NCBI GenBank assembly: GCA_020051845.1
Contig: JAGVQG010000059.1
Location: forward strand, 1-34,461
Source of the DNA: an archaeon
GTDB lineage: Archaea > Nanobdellota > Nanobdellia > Woesearchaeales > ARS49
Reading direction: 5' to 3'
Length of the DNA: 34,461 bases
Positions 8,918 through 17,255 of the stretch are shown here, in pieces; the stretch's first letter is position 1; each line of letters opens with the position of its first letter. A model generated the notes under the pieces. That model made no database searches and was not told the origin of the DNA. It saw only the letters and a list, made by a program, of their open reading frames with translations. The position numbers and the translations under genes are program-made.

Positions 8918-10282
8918 TCAGCGCTTGTTCATTGTGATGTCCAGGTATTCCTGGATCCGCTGCGCCAGTCCGCTCGCTTCGGTCTCAAGGACGATGCCTG
9001 CTCCGCGCTCGTCGTGGCAGTTTTCACCGAGCGGCATGAATTCCCTCACGAGATCGCAGACACGTGGGGCGCTGGGAATGGTGCTCTTGTCCTTCGGGGT
9101 TATGCGATCGCGCAGCTCTTCAGTGGCTCGCACAGAGACCTTCAGGCGCGGCTTGAGGTCTTTGAACGCCGGCACTTTCTCCCCGAGTATGATGATGTCT
9201 CGGACAGGCATTGCCGCAAGGACATAGGCGCAGTCGGGTATGAATTGCGTGCGTCTCGGATTATGCTCTGCGTGGTCGATCATGTAATGGGCGAAGTCGC
9301 CTATGATCTTCAATCCCAGGTCGCTGAAGGCTTCGCCGACATTGAAGTAGATGGTGTTGGCGGTCGCGTGGGATGGTGTTTTGTGTTCCAGTAATTTATC
9401 ACGTTCTGCCTCGAACCGTTCTTGCATCTTGCATTCGAGGTTGCGGAGCAGATGGCTGACGCCAGTGCTTTGCTGCATGGTGTTATTGCCTATCACTATG
9501 TTTCCGGTCTTGCCGGCGCCCATATGGAGTACTTGCAGGCCGAGCTCGGGTCCGCTGTCCATGTAATTGACGCATCCAACTGAAGTCAGGTCGTGCGCCA
9601 ACTTTGCCGCGTTGCGGACCTCGCCGTCGGCGAGCCGCACTAGGTAGCGCCGGTGTGGCTTCGGGTTGTTGAAATTGTACGAGAAGTCGTCCTTCTCGAC
9701 ATCAGCCATGCAAAGCGCGTCGATGCCGTTCGGTATGAATTGGCCCCCGCCGCGCCGGTGGTTACCATCACCTATGGCTCCGACAAGGAACAGGTGTGAT
9801 CGGGTTTGCACGTTCGGATTTATGTGTCGCGCGAGCAGGTATGTTATGGTGCTTGCCGAGGCAAGGCGTTCGCCGTCTACGCCCCAGCAATTGCTGTTGA
9901 GGCAGCGGAAGTTTCTCGGAAGGGTTGTCTCCAGGCAGGGTTTTGATGTCTGGTGGTGGTCGATCACTATCGTCGGGCGGTCGCCTGCTATGCGCGCTAT
10001 CATCTTCTCATGCCCGCCGCCGTGGTCCGTGAATATCACGGGGCCTGTCGTGCGCCTATACACATGTTCGATCACGTTCTCGAAAGGACGTTCAAGGAAG
10101 ATGCGATTCACTTTGGAACCCATGTGGCTGGCTATCAAGTCGATGCCGTATGCCGAGACTAGCCCGTCCGCGTCCACGTCGGAAAGGTGCACGAGTTCCT
10201 TGCCGGCATATCTTTTCAGGAATTCTCCTGCCTCGTTGATGGCTTTCGTGAACGGGAAGAGGTCGACTATGTAGGGATTCAT
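8918..10282 (-). CDS. DHH/DHHA1 phosphoesterase (archaeal RecJ-like)
   Basis: A 454-residue cytoplasmic phosphoesterase with the DHH-family motifs in order: DVDADG (35-40), TDHG (85-88), the signature DHH (108-110), VGAIGDGNHRR (about residue 175) and a C-terminal DHHA1-like HDERGAGIVL in place of the usual GGHxxAAG. Family members are Mn-dependent nucleases (RecJ, archaeal GAN), oligoribonucleases or cyclic-dinucleotide phosphodiesterases; motifs alone do not decide between these. Its ATG overlaps the stop of the 783-residue kinase-like gene (ATGA), so the two are translated together and probably work together. Convergent with and touching the PhoU-like gene. Confidence 0.88.
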   Translation of the reverse strand: MNPYIVDLFPFTKAINEAGEFLKRYAGKELVHLSDVDADGLVSAYGIDLIASHMGSKVNRIFLERPFENVIEHVYRRTTGPVIFTDHGGGHEKMIARIAGDRPTIVIDHHQTSKPCLETTLPRNFRCLNSNCWGVDGERLASASTITYLLARHINPNVQTRSHLFLVGAIGDGNHRRGGGQFIPNGIDALCMADVEKDDFSYNFNNPKPHRRYLVRLADGEVRNAAKLAHDLTSVGCVNYMDSGPELGLQVLHMGAGKTGNIVIGNNTMQQSTGVSHLLRNLECKMQERFEAERDKLLEHKTPSHATANTIYFNVGEAFSDLGLKIIGDFAHYMIDHAEHNPRRTQFIPDCAYVLAAMPVRDIIILGEKVPAFKDLKPRLKVSVRATEELRDRITPKDKSTIPSAPRVCDLVREFMPLGENCHDERGAGIVLETEASGLAQRIQEYLDITMNKR

Positions 10283-12630
10283 GGTCGCGCCTCGCTGTTT
10301 CGCGTGAGTTCTTTCGGCAGCGTGGTCATCAGCTGCACTGACATGGCTGCGAGGTAGTCGAGGCGTAACATGTGCAGCTCGTTCTTCGCCTCGTCCATGT
10401 GTTCGACGCTGTCCGCTCCTGTGATTTGCTGGTTTTCATCGCCTATGGCGACGAATCTGTCGAATATGCGCTCGATCTGCAATTCTGATGCCGGCGTGTA
10501 GCCGATCATCTTGTAGTAGCGCGGCAGATTGTCGCTCTTATTCGCTTCATCGAAGCATCGTTTCCGCATCCTGTCCAATGGCATGAGGCTCATCTGCACG
10601 CTATGATGCATCATCGAAGACACCCGTTTCGGGTTTGTGTTATTGATGTATATCGTCACGGCAAGGTCCGCGTCGCGCAGCGAGCGGTAGTACCACATCC
10701 AGTCGAAGTGGGTCGTGTATTTGTTTGGGTCGCGGCCGCCGTTTTTCTTTATGAACTTCTTCGCGTCTTCTTCAGGACCGTTCAAAAGGAATGAGAACAA
10801 TCCTTGTTCTTTTGGCTGGGCAGCGTCCAGGACGTCGACTACGGCCAATGCCTGTTGCAGCAGTTTATTCTGGCCTGTGCTGAATTCTTTGCGCATGAAT
10901 GGGTTGCAGCCTGGTGAGTTTGCCGATACCGTGTCGTACACGAGGTACTTGAGCAGGTTGTACTGGAACACTCTTTGGATGTGTTCGCTTCGGGCTTCAG
11001 GGTCGTCTATGTGCGAACCGAACCGGTTGTCTGCGTCGAGAAGGTACTGGTACAGGTCCTCGCCAAGCAGAGCCAGGCGGTCGCCGAAGTCGTAGTGGTG
11101 CAGTTTCTCGTCGAGTTGCGCGTCGATGCGTCCTTTGACGAGTTGTCTTGTGCTGTCTTTCCTGTCGCCCTTGTTCAGCTCCGAACGCACGTCACGGTCG
11201 ACCGCGCGCATTATGCGGTGGTAGATGTCCTCGAGTTCGGTCCTGCCGGGCACGAGCCTGTAGTCTCGTCTTATGGTCATGTTCGCGGGCACGTTGTCCC
11301 TGTGGCAAACGATGGTGTCGTTGTCTATGATCAGTGTCCTGTCCATGGCCGTGGTCTCATCGAATGGGTCCATGGCGCGCAGCGCTTCGTGGATTCCTTT
11401 ATCGTGGCGTTTCAACGCGGGTTTGGATCTCCATCCCGGTGTCGCGGTCGCCAGCAGGTGTTCTAGCGCGTTCGCCGCGCGTTGGGCGTAAAGGCTTGCC
11501 ATGTGGTGTTCGCGGTGTTCATTGTTTTCTCTGTGGATAAGGGAGAAGATGTTCTGCGCGTTACGTTCGTAGACCGTGAGGTCCTGCAGCACTTTTTGCA
11601 TCGTGCGTTCGCAGTACAGGTCGTTGAAATCACGGAGGTGCGGCGCAGTGTCCTTCGCGTCCTGCATCTCGTTGCGTTCGCGCAGTATCATGCGGGGCGT
11701 TGGGCCGTGTATGGTTTCACAAACTATGACTGTTCTGTTGCTGTCGATCGGGATTATGGGGTATCGGTTCTTGCGCGAGTCCGGCCCTGGCACCTTCAAT
11801 ATGCCACGTCGGCCTATCTCGGTGTACAGGAGTGCGAGGTGTTCAGCACCCTGCTGCGTGCGGTGCCTCATGAAGATGTCGCGGAACGGCTGTCTGATGC
11901 TCTCTCCGCCTTGCTCCGTGACTTGGTCCTTGAAGCTGACCCTTCCGTCATTCTCGTCAGCCGGCTTTTCGTCATAGAAATTCCGCATCCACGTGCTTGC
12001 GTAGTGCTGGCAGCGTTTCATCTCCTTCTTGAGTTTCTCGGCGAGTGCATGTGGGATGTCAGCCGCCTTTGACAGCTTCTCGGCTATGTCTGCCGCCCTT
12101 GCGTCCATGGTTAGCGCAAGCGATGCGAGTTGCCAGCCTTCGAATATCTCATGCACTCCATATTTGTCGACATCCTCTCCTGCGCTGGCCATCGTGCTGA
12201 CGCGCCGGTTGCGCGCCACGGCTATGGCTTTGGTCAGGGCGGGCTTGAAGTCCTTCTGCAGGTATGATTTTCGAGAGCTTATGTATTCAAGGTCGAATGA
12301 TTCGCGCAAGGCGTTGGCAAGCGGCAAAGATTCCGCATTTCCGAGCAGGTCGTCGAGAGTGCGTTCCTGGCCTAGGAGTATTAGGGGTGGATGTTCTTCT
12401 GGTCGCGCCTCTGAAAGTATGTTGATCAACGGCTGGGCCGGGGATCCTCTTGTGTTGATCAGGTAGAGTTCTCGGTTGTGTCCTAGTTCTTTTCTCAGCA
12501 ACGCTAGATTGTGGGCCGTGACTATCGATATGTCGGGTATCTGTAGAACTATCTCGGTTATGGCTTCCATCCTGCGACGGGCCATAGTCGGGTCGTAGAG
12601 CACGATGTTTACTAGTGGTTCCCTGGCCAT
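10279..12630 (-). CDS. Large kinase-like protein with HRD and DFG motifs
   Basis: A 783-residue soluble protein. Residues about 230-525 resemble a protein-kinase/aminoglycoside-phosphotransferase fold: a Gly-containing stretch (TEQGGESIRQPFRD, 238-251), an alpha-C-like helix (GAEHLALLYTEI), a hinge (VIVCETIHGPT, 301-311), a catalytic loop CHRDNVPANM (His443, Asp445, Asn450) and YDFGDRLALLGEDLYQ (Asp514-Gly516). The N-terminal 140 residues look like an alternating alpha/beta domain (VNIVLYDPTMARRR, ELYLINTRGSP, PPLILLGQE), faintly receiver-like. The C-terminal 250 residues carry FDWMWYYRSLRDADLAVTI and LRMLRLDYLAAM-type helices shared with the paralogue at 13115-15445. A beta-3 lysine is not obvious. 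It overlaps the DHH gene by 4 nt. Function unknown. Confidence 0.75.
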   Translation of the reverse strand: MAREPLVNIVLYDPTMARRRMEAITEIVLQIPDISIVTAHNLALLRKELGHNRELYLINTRGSPAQPLINILSEARPEEHPPLILLGQERTLDDLLGNAESLPLANALRESFDLEYISSRKSYLQKDFKPALTKAIAVARNRRVSTMASAGEDVDKYGVHEIFEGWQLASLALTMDARAADIAEKLSKAADIPHALAEKLKKEMKRCQHYASTWMRNFYDEKPADENDGRVSFKDQVTEQGGESIRQPFRDIFMRHRTQQGAEHLALLYTEIGRRGILKVPGPDSRKNRYPIIPIDSNRTVIVCETIHGPTPRMILRERNEMQDAKDTAPHLRDFNDLYCERTMQKVLQDLTVYERNAQNIFSLIHRENNEHREHHMASLYAQRAANALEHLLATATPGWRSKPALKRHDKGIHEALRAMDPFDETTAMDRTLIIDNDTIVCHRDNVPANMTIRRDYRLVPGRTELEDIYHRIMRAVDRDVRSELNKGDRKDSTRQLVKGRIDAQLDEKLHHYDFGDRLALLGEDLYQYLLDADNRFGSHIDDPEARSEHIQRVFQYNLLKYLVYDTVSANSPGCNPFMRKEFSTGQNKLLQQALAVVDVLDAAQPKEQGLFSFLLNGPEEDAKKFIKKNGGRDPNKYTTHFDWMWYYRSLRDADLAVTIYINNTNPKRVSSMMHHSVQMSLMPLDRMRKRCFDEANKSDNLPRYYKMIGYTPASELQIERIFDRFVAIGDENQQITGADSVEHMDEAKNELHMLRLDYLAAMSVQLMTTLPKELTRNSEARP

Positions 12631-12656
12631 TTCTCCCCGACGTAGTTATGCACGGG

Positions 12657-13034
12657 CTATTTATAAAGCTTTGCCTCTGGTGTTATTGGTGGGTGGTGAC
12701 AATTACCTTGCGGGCAGGATGATTTCATCACGTTCATCACGGCTTCGCAGCACCTGTATGATGGCACGGTGTCTACATATTGGAAAGCGGTCTGCTCTCC
12801 TGTTCCATGGACGACTATCGCACCGATCCTCTTCAGTTCGGCGATCGTGCACCTGACAAGCCCTTCTTGATGTTGGTCAAGGTCAAGTCCTCGTGTCAAT
12901 TCAGAAAGAGTCAGTGGTTTGTGTGATTTTGAGTAGAGCAGCTCGAATACTTGCACTGGCAAGGGCTTCTCTTGGCCCTGCTTTTGTCCTGTTCCCAGAA
13001 GTCTTGTGATGTATGTGGTGATGTTTGCAATCAC
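12657..13034 (-). CDS. Winged-helix-like protein with Cys-rich tail
   Basis: A 125-residue protein starting at a GTG (13034) chosen because AAGGAGTG sits 7 bases before it and the TATA box (13072-13079) would start transcription inside any longer frame. Residues about 25-95 (QVFELLYSKSHKPLTLSELTRGLDLDQHQEGLVRCTIAELKRIGAIVVHGTGEQTAFQY) look like a winged helix: helix, helix, recognition helix, then two strands. The tail has CC, then C and C-H-H in MNVMKSSCPQGNCHHPP, a possible metal site. It lies between the two kinase-like genes on the same strand and is a candidate regulator of them. Its last four codons double as the TATA box of the gene that follows. Confidence 0.7.
   Translation of the reverse strand: MIANITTYITRLLGTGQKQGQEKPLPVQVFELLYSKSHKPLTLSELTRGLDLDQHQEGLVRCTIAELKRIGAIVVHGTGEQTAFQYVDTVPSYRCCEAVMNVMKSSCPQGNCHHPPITPEAKLYK
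12660..12667 (-). promoter_or_regulatory. TATA box of the 783-residue kinase-like gene
   Basis: TTTATAAA, 30 bases before the ATG at 12630, lies within the final codons (Leu-Tyr-Lys) of the winged-helix gene, whose stop codon abuts it. Upstream translation and this promoter share the same bases. Confidence 0.65.
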
Positions 13035-13071
13035 GGTCTTCACTCCTTGACGGTATGGGTTTAAGGGTCCT

Positions 13072-13079
13072 TTTAAATA
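13072..13079 (-). promoter_or_regulatory. TATA box of the winged-helix gene
   Basis: TATTTAAA on the minus strand, 38 bases before the GTG start. This leaves a leader of about 14 nt that holds the AAGGAG site. Confidence 0.6.
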
Positions 13080-13114
13080 GTTTTTGCATGTCGACTTCAT
13101 TAACACCTGTCGGG

Positions 13115-15445
13115 TTATGGTGCGGGAAGGTGCGCCAGCAGGTGCTGCGACAGCGCGGCGAGGTAGTCGAGACGCATCATGTGGCGTTCGGCGATGCTTC
13201 GGGCATTCCTCTGCGGCTCGGGCAGGTCGTGTAGAAGAGCGAATGTCTTTGTGGTGTCAAGCCGCTCAACAGGCACGAAGCTCTCGTACCCTGGAATGCG
13301 GATATCATGCTTGACCATCTCCTGCTGGAAGCGCTTGCGCATGCGCTCGAGCGGCAAAGTGCCGCAGCGCACGAAGTGCCGCACCATGGGCGCGATTAAT
13401 TCCTTGGCTGTGTTCTTCGACAGCACCGTGAGCGCGATGTCGGCTTCCCGCATCGCGCGGCAGTACCACATCCAGTCGAGATGGTAGGCATGCTTGTCGA
13501 TGTCGAAGCCGTTGTTGGCCAAGAGATAGTCGCGGACCTCCTTGCCCTTAAGCCGCCAATCATTATTGAGGCCGTGCTCGCCTGTGAACGCGGCATCTCC
13601 GAGGGTAGTGTTAAGGAGGTAGATTCCAGTGTTCATCGGAAACTTGGTGCCGGGTGGAATGGGTTTGTTCTCGGTCTGCGCAAGGAGAAGGGTGCGCCCC
13701 TCCTTGCGTGTCGCCAGGTCATAATCAACGAAAACGCCGCGTCCCTCCTTGCCTATCATCGTTTCGTATATGAGGTAGTGATAAAGTCCACATTCCATCG
13801 CGTCCAAGACGGCCTTGTCCCACTCGGCGCCTTTGGTCTTGTACCAGGGCCAGTCAGGGTCGAGCATGAGCTGATAGAAATCCTCGCCGCGTAGGGCGAG
13901 ACGTTGGCCGAAATCGATATGTGTGGTTTGGTTTTCAAGCATCCTTTCAATCATGAGTGATTCGGGCTCATCGCATGCGGTGTTTTCAACGATGCCCTCA
14001 AAGGGCCTTGATTCACGTCTATGAAGTTTTGTGTCGCCGGTGAGATGCTTGACGATGGATGCGTCAGGGAGCGACTCGCCGTCCGAGAGGGATGCATGTT
14101 TCAGGATGACGTTGGAGGGGGAGCAATCCCTGTGCAACGTCATGAACATGGTGCCGAAGTTGATGGCGCGTCTGTTTCCAAAACCGCGGACCGGCACGAA
14201 CGTATACCGACCATCAGCGGCCTTAATGGCATCGCTGTAATCCGCGCAGGTGTTCGGGATGCGCGCCAGCAAATGGCACAACGCATCAGAGGTCCTGCCG
14301 ATGGAGGTCTGATACAGGCGATCGACGCAGGCCTCGTCGTTTTCCATGACATCGTCCATGGGCACGACCTTCGGCGCGATATGTTCATAGAGAGCCAAAT
14401 CATGGAGCAACTTCGGCAACAGGCGTCTTCGCATTTCCCTGTATACCTCGGCGACATAGCTGAGCGCGGGATCATCAGTCTTGAAATCGTCGGGCGGCCC
14501 CTCCTCTCGCAGGAATTCCCGCACGGTCTGGCCGTGTACAAACTTCGTGATGAGCGCGGCATCCTTCTCCCCCACCTGGATAAGCGGGTACTTTTTTGTG
14601 TACGGTTCTGGTTCAGGCACATGGAGACCGAAATCCGCTCCGTTCAGCTTCGCGTAGATTCCGGCAAGGAACTCGGCATCGTCTTTATTCCGTAGCTGGA
14701 CGAAAACGTCACGGAAGCGGATGCCGCCGCCCTGGGTGACCTGCGTCTGGAACGGCACCTTGCCGGAAGTGTGCCCTGCCGGGGATTTTTCATATGCCCT
14801 TTTCATGAGCAGGCTCGCCCATCGTTCACAGCGTTTCTTGTCGGTGTCGAACGAGAGATCGCCCTGCTTCTGTTGGTAGTTGGCGATGTCATCGGCGCGC
14901 GTCCACATGCTCAACGCCATGTCGGAGATCTGGCCCGCGTCCAGGAACGCTATCAAAGGATGGGTGCGGTCCTGATCCGCGTTGTTTTCTACATCCCGCA
15001 AGGCCCTTTCGAAATCCATTTGCCGGATGGCGGGTCGGTCGTGCATGGCGCGTGATAGGAATGTGATGTGATATTGCGCATGGAGGGATGCGTAGAGCGC
15101 GTTTGCGTCCATGAAATGCTCTTCAATGTCGCGATTGGCAAACTTGATCCAGATATCATGCAGGGCCTTATCGAGGGAATCACCATGGCCGAAGAGCAGC
15201 AGTTGCGGCCAATTGAGTTGGGGTGTTTCTCCTATCCTGCTGATCAGGGTGTAGGTCAGGCGGTTTATCTCCAGGCAGTACGCGTCATGGGTGTCGTTCT
15301 CGATGCCATGAAGCGTGCGCGCGTCATCGTCTGTCTGATCGAGCTCTATGTTTCTGTTGGAATCCGCCGCGGATAGAAGCGCTTCCAAGCATCCTTTTTC
15401 CATCCTGGTGTGCGTAAGGATATGCGCAGCTTTGTCGACGGCCAT
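13115..15445 (-). CDS. Second large kinase-like protein, paralogue of 10279-12630
   Basis: A 776-residue protein with the same overall plan as the 783-residue neighbour: QVTQGGGIRFRDVFVQLR (235-252, Gly-rich loop and strand), DAEFLAGIYAKL helix, LITKFVHGQTVREFLREE hinge region (298-315), LHRDCSPSNVIL (His438, Asp440, Asn445) and HIDFGQRLALRGEDFYQLMLD (Asp511-Gly513). The C-terminal part shares LDWMWYCRAMREADIALTV and MRLDYLAALSQHLL with the paralogue. The expected beta-3 lysine appears to be Gln or Arg here. The start at 15445 is chosen because TATA box 15468-15475 lies 23 bases upstream; a longer frame begins with TTG at 15511. Not in an operon overlap; 80 bases from the winged-helix gene. 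Confidence 0.75.
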   Translation of the reverse strand: MAVDKAAHILTHTRMEKGCLEALLSAADSNRNIELDQTDDDARTLHGIENDTHDAYCLEINRLTYTLISRIGETPQLNWPQLLLFGHGDSLDKALHDIWIKFANRDIEEHFMDANALYASLHAQYHITFLSRAMHDRPAIRQMDFERALRDVENNADQDRTHPLIAFLDAGQISDMALSMWTRADDIANYQQKQGDLSFDTDKKRCERWASLLMKRAYEKSPAGHTSGKVPFQTQVTQGGGIRFRDVFVQLRNKDDAEFLAGIYAKLNGADFGLHVPEPEPYTKKYPLIQVGEKDAALITKFVHGQTVREFLREEGPPDDFKTDDPALSYVAEVYREMRRRLLPKLLHDLALYEHIAPKVVPMDDVMENDEACVDRLYQTSIGRTSDALCHLLARIPNTCADYSDAIKAADGRYTFVPVRGFGNRRAINFGTMFMTLHRDCSPSNVILKHASLSDGESLPDASIVKHLTGDTKLHRRESRPFEGIVENTACDEPESLMIERMLENQTTHIDFGQRLALRGEDFYQLMLDPDWPWYKTKGAEWDKAVLDAMECGLYHYLIYETMIGKEGRGVFVDYDLATRKEGRTLLLAQTENKPIPPGTKFPMNTGIYLLNTTLGDAAFTGEHGLNNDWRLKGKEVRDYLLANNGFDIDKHAYHLDWMWYCRAMREADIALTVLSKNTAKELIAPMVRHFVRCGTLPLERMRKRFQQEMVKHDIRIPGYESFVPVERLDTTKTFALLHDLPEPQRNARSIAERHMMRLDYLAALSQHLLAHLPAP

Positions 15446-15467
15446 GGGTGTGAGCACGCTTCGCGCT

Positions 15468-15475
15468 CTTATAAA
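15468..15475 (-). promoter_or_regulatory. TATA box of the second kinase-like gene
   Basis: TTTATAAG on the minus strand, ending 23 bases before the ATG at 15445. It sets the start and implies a leaderless mRNA. Confidence 0.65.
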
Positions 15476-15556
15476 CCTTCTGAATGAAACACCATCGAAA
15501 AGTGGTGACAATTAATGGTGATGTGCTGTGCCCTGTCCGTCCCCTGCCCACGAACA

Positions 15557-15565
15557 TTTTAAAAA
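15557..15565 (+). promoter_or_regulatory. TATA box of lysS
   Basis: TTTTAAAAA ends 23 bases before the ATG at 15588, so the upstream in-frame ATG at 15528 is not the start. Confidence 0.65.
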
Positions 15566-15587
15566 GCGCCTTTCTTCCCGCAAGAAC

Positions 15588-17081
15588 ATGTCAAAGGAAG
15601 AGGAACTGGTGGCTGAGAGGATGCGCAAGAGGGAGGAGCTTCTCAGCCAGGGCAATCCGTATCCGTACGGTTACAAGCAGACGCATCACGCCAAGGAATT
15701 GCAGGACAGGCATGCCGGTAGCGGACCTGACAAGCAGCTGGGCGAACACGTGCGCGTCGCGGGAAGATTGATCGCCATGCGCCGCATGGGCAAGATGGCC
15801 TTCGGCCAGATCCTTGATGAGACAGGCAAGATACAGCTCTGGTTCAAGGCAGACAGCCTTCAATCCTACGACAATCTCAAGCTGGTCGACATCGGTGACA
15901 TCATCGGTGTCGAAGGCGATCTTATCACCACGAAGACCGGCGAGCTCACTGTGTCGGTCAAGGGCTATGACATGCTCTGCAAGTCATTACACCCATTGCC
16001 TGACAAGTGGCACGGGCTCAAGGACATGGAGCTGCGCTACCGCCAGCGCTATGTCGACCTTATAGTCAATCCGGAGGTCAAGGATGTCTTCCGCAAACGC
16101 GCGCGCATATTGCATTCTGTGCGAAGTTATCTGGACGGCAATGGCTTCCTCGAGGTGGAGACCCCTGTGCTCCAGCCGATCTACGGCGGAGCGGCGGCCA
16201 AGCCCTTCACCACGATGCACAACGAGCTGAAGATGAAGATGTACCTCAAGATCTCACCCGAGCTATACCTCAAGCGTCTGCTCGTCGGCGGTTTCGAGAA
16301 GGTCTACGACATGAATAAGAATTTCCGCAACGAGGGCATCGACACCACCCATAATCCTGAGTTCACGATGGTCGAGATATACCAGGCCTACGCGGACTAC
16401 ACGGACATGATGCGTGTGACAGAGGAGATCTATGAATCCGCTGCCAAGGCCGCGAACGGCACGACGAAGATAGTATGGGATGGCAAGGATCTTGATCTCA
16501 AGGCGCCGTGGCAGCGCGTCGCGATGAAGACCGCGATCAGGCAGCACGCGGATATCGACGTCGATGCGCTCAGCGACAATGAGCTGTTCGAACTGCGCAC
16601 GACCTACAACCTCAATATCAAGGGTGAAATCACGCGCGGTGCGATGATAGCTGCGCTGTTCGACGAACTCGCGGCGCCCAAGCTCGTCGGCCCTGTCCAC
16701 ATCATAGACCATCCGAAGGAGACCACTCCTCTTTGCAAGATCCACCGCAAGGACCCGTCGCTTATCGAACGCTTCGAGAGCTACATCTGCGGCATGGAGG
16801 TCAGCAACGCGTACTCAGAGCTGAACGATCCTGTCGTGCAGCGCCAATTGCTCGAGGAGCAGGCCGCCCTGCTTCGCGGCGGAAGTGAGGATTCCCATCC
16901 GATGGACGACGATTTCATCCGCAGCCTCGAGTATGGCATGCCTCCTGCAGGTGGCCTTGGGCTTGGCATCGACCGCATGGTGATGTTCATCACAGGCCAG
17001 GTCAGCATCAGGGACGTGATATTGTTCCCGACGATGAAACCTGAAACATCGCATGGCGATGTTTCTGGTTCGCGAACGTAG
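15588..17081 (+). CDS. lysS: Lysyl-tRNA synthetase, class II
   Basis: Charges tRNA-Lys with lysine using ATP. The 497-residue protein has the class II plan: an N-terminal OB-fold anticodon-binding domain (HVRVAGRLIAMRRMGKMAFGQILDETGKIQLW, about 50-90) and the catalytic core with motif 1 (FLEVETPVLQPIYGGAAAKPF), motif 2 (FRNEGIDTTHNPEFTMVE) and motif 3 (GLGLGIDRMVMF). Many archaea use the unrelated class I enzyme, so the class II type is worth noting. The family normally ends near FPTMKPE; here about 11 extra residues (TSHGDVSGSRT) are encoded by a perfect hairpin, the first of a palindrome cluster after the gene. Confidence 0.97.
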   Translation: MSKEEELVAERMRKREELLSQGNPYPYGYKQTHHAKELQDRHAGSGPDKQLGEHVRVAGRLIAMRRMGKMAFGQILDETGKIQLWFKADSLQSYDNLKLVDIGDIIGVEGDLITTKTGELTVSVKGYDMLCKSLHPLPDKWHGLKDMELRYRQRYVDLIVNPEVKDVFRKRARILHSVRSYLDGNGFLEVETPVLQPIYGGAAAKPFTTMHNELKMKMYLKISPELYLKRLLVGGFEKVYDMNKNFRNEGIDTTHNPEFTMVEIYQAYADYTDMMRVTEEIYESAAKAANGTTKIVWDGKDLDLKAPWQRVAMKTAIRQHADIDVDALSDNELFELRTTYNLNIKGEITRGAMIAALFDELAAPKLVGPVHIIDHPKETTPLCKIHRKDPSLIERFESYICGMEVSNAYSELNDPVVQRQLLEEQAALLRGGSEDSHPMDDDFIRSLEYGMPPAGGLGLGIDRMVMFITGQVSIRDVILFPTMKPETSHGDVSGSRT

Positions 17082-17211
17082 TTCGAGAAGACCGGAGTCG
17101 AACGAAGTGAAGGCTCCGGCGCCGGGACGTTAGTACCGTGCGCCGAGACGACGCAGGAGTCTCCGGTCCCAAAACGCTAGTTTTGTGGACCTGAGCAGTG
17201 CCGTCGAACCC
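17040..17211. repeat. Cluster of six hairpins at and after the lysS 3' end
   Basis: Successive inverted repeats: stem GAAACATCGC around ATG; CGAAC around GTA; CCGGAG with CTCCGG; CGGCGC with GCGCCG; GAGAC with GTCTC; and GGTCC..CAAAAC with GTTTTG..GGACC around GCTA. The first two lie partly in the last lysS codons. It resembles the hairpin arrays near tRNA-Leu but lacks their regular linkers. It may act as a terminator or be a mobile palindromic repeat. Confidence 0.6.
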
Positions 17212-17223
17212 TCGTTCACAGGC

Positions 17224-17231
17224 ATTATAAG
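17224..17231 (+). promoter_or_regulatory. TATA box of the Nudix-like gene
   Basis: ATTATAAG ends 25 bases before the ATG at 17256, just after the palindrome cluster. Confidence 0.55.
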
Positions 17232-17255
17232 AGGCAATCTTGCCGGAAAGCGTTC

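Noticed and set aside
12208-12630. Response-regulator receiver domain at the N-terminus of the 783-aa protein
   Set aside because: The alpha/beta pattern is suggestive, but the phospho-acceptor Asp position appears to be Asn and other receiver residues are unclear, so it is noted but not called.
13481-14695. Plus-strand frames of 137 and 224 codons over the second kinase-like gene
   Set aside because: Antisense shadows; no promoter elements and no recognisable motifs.
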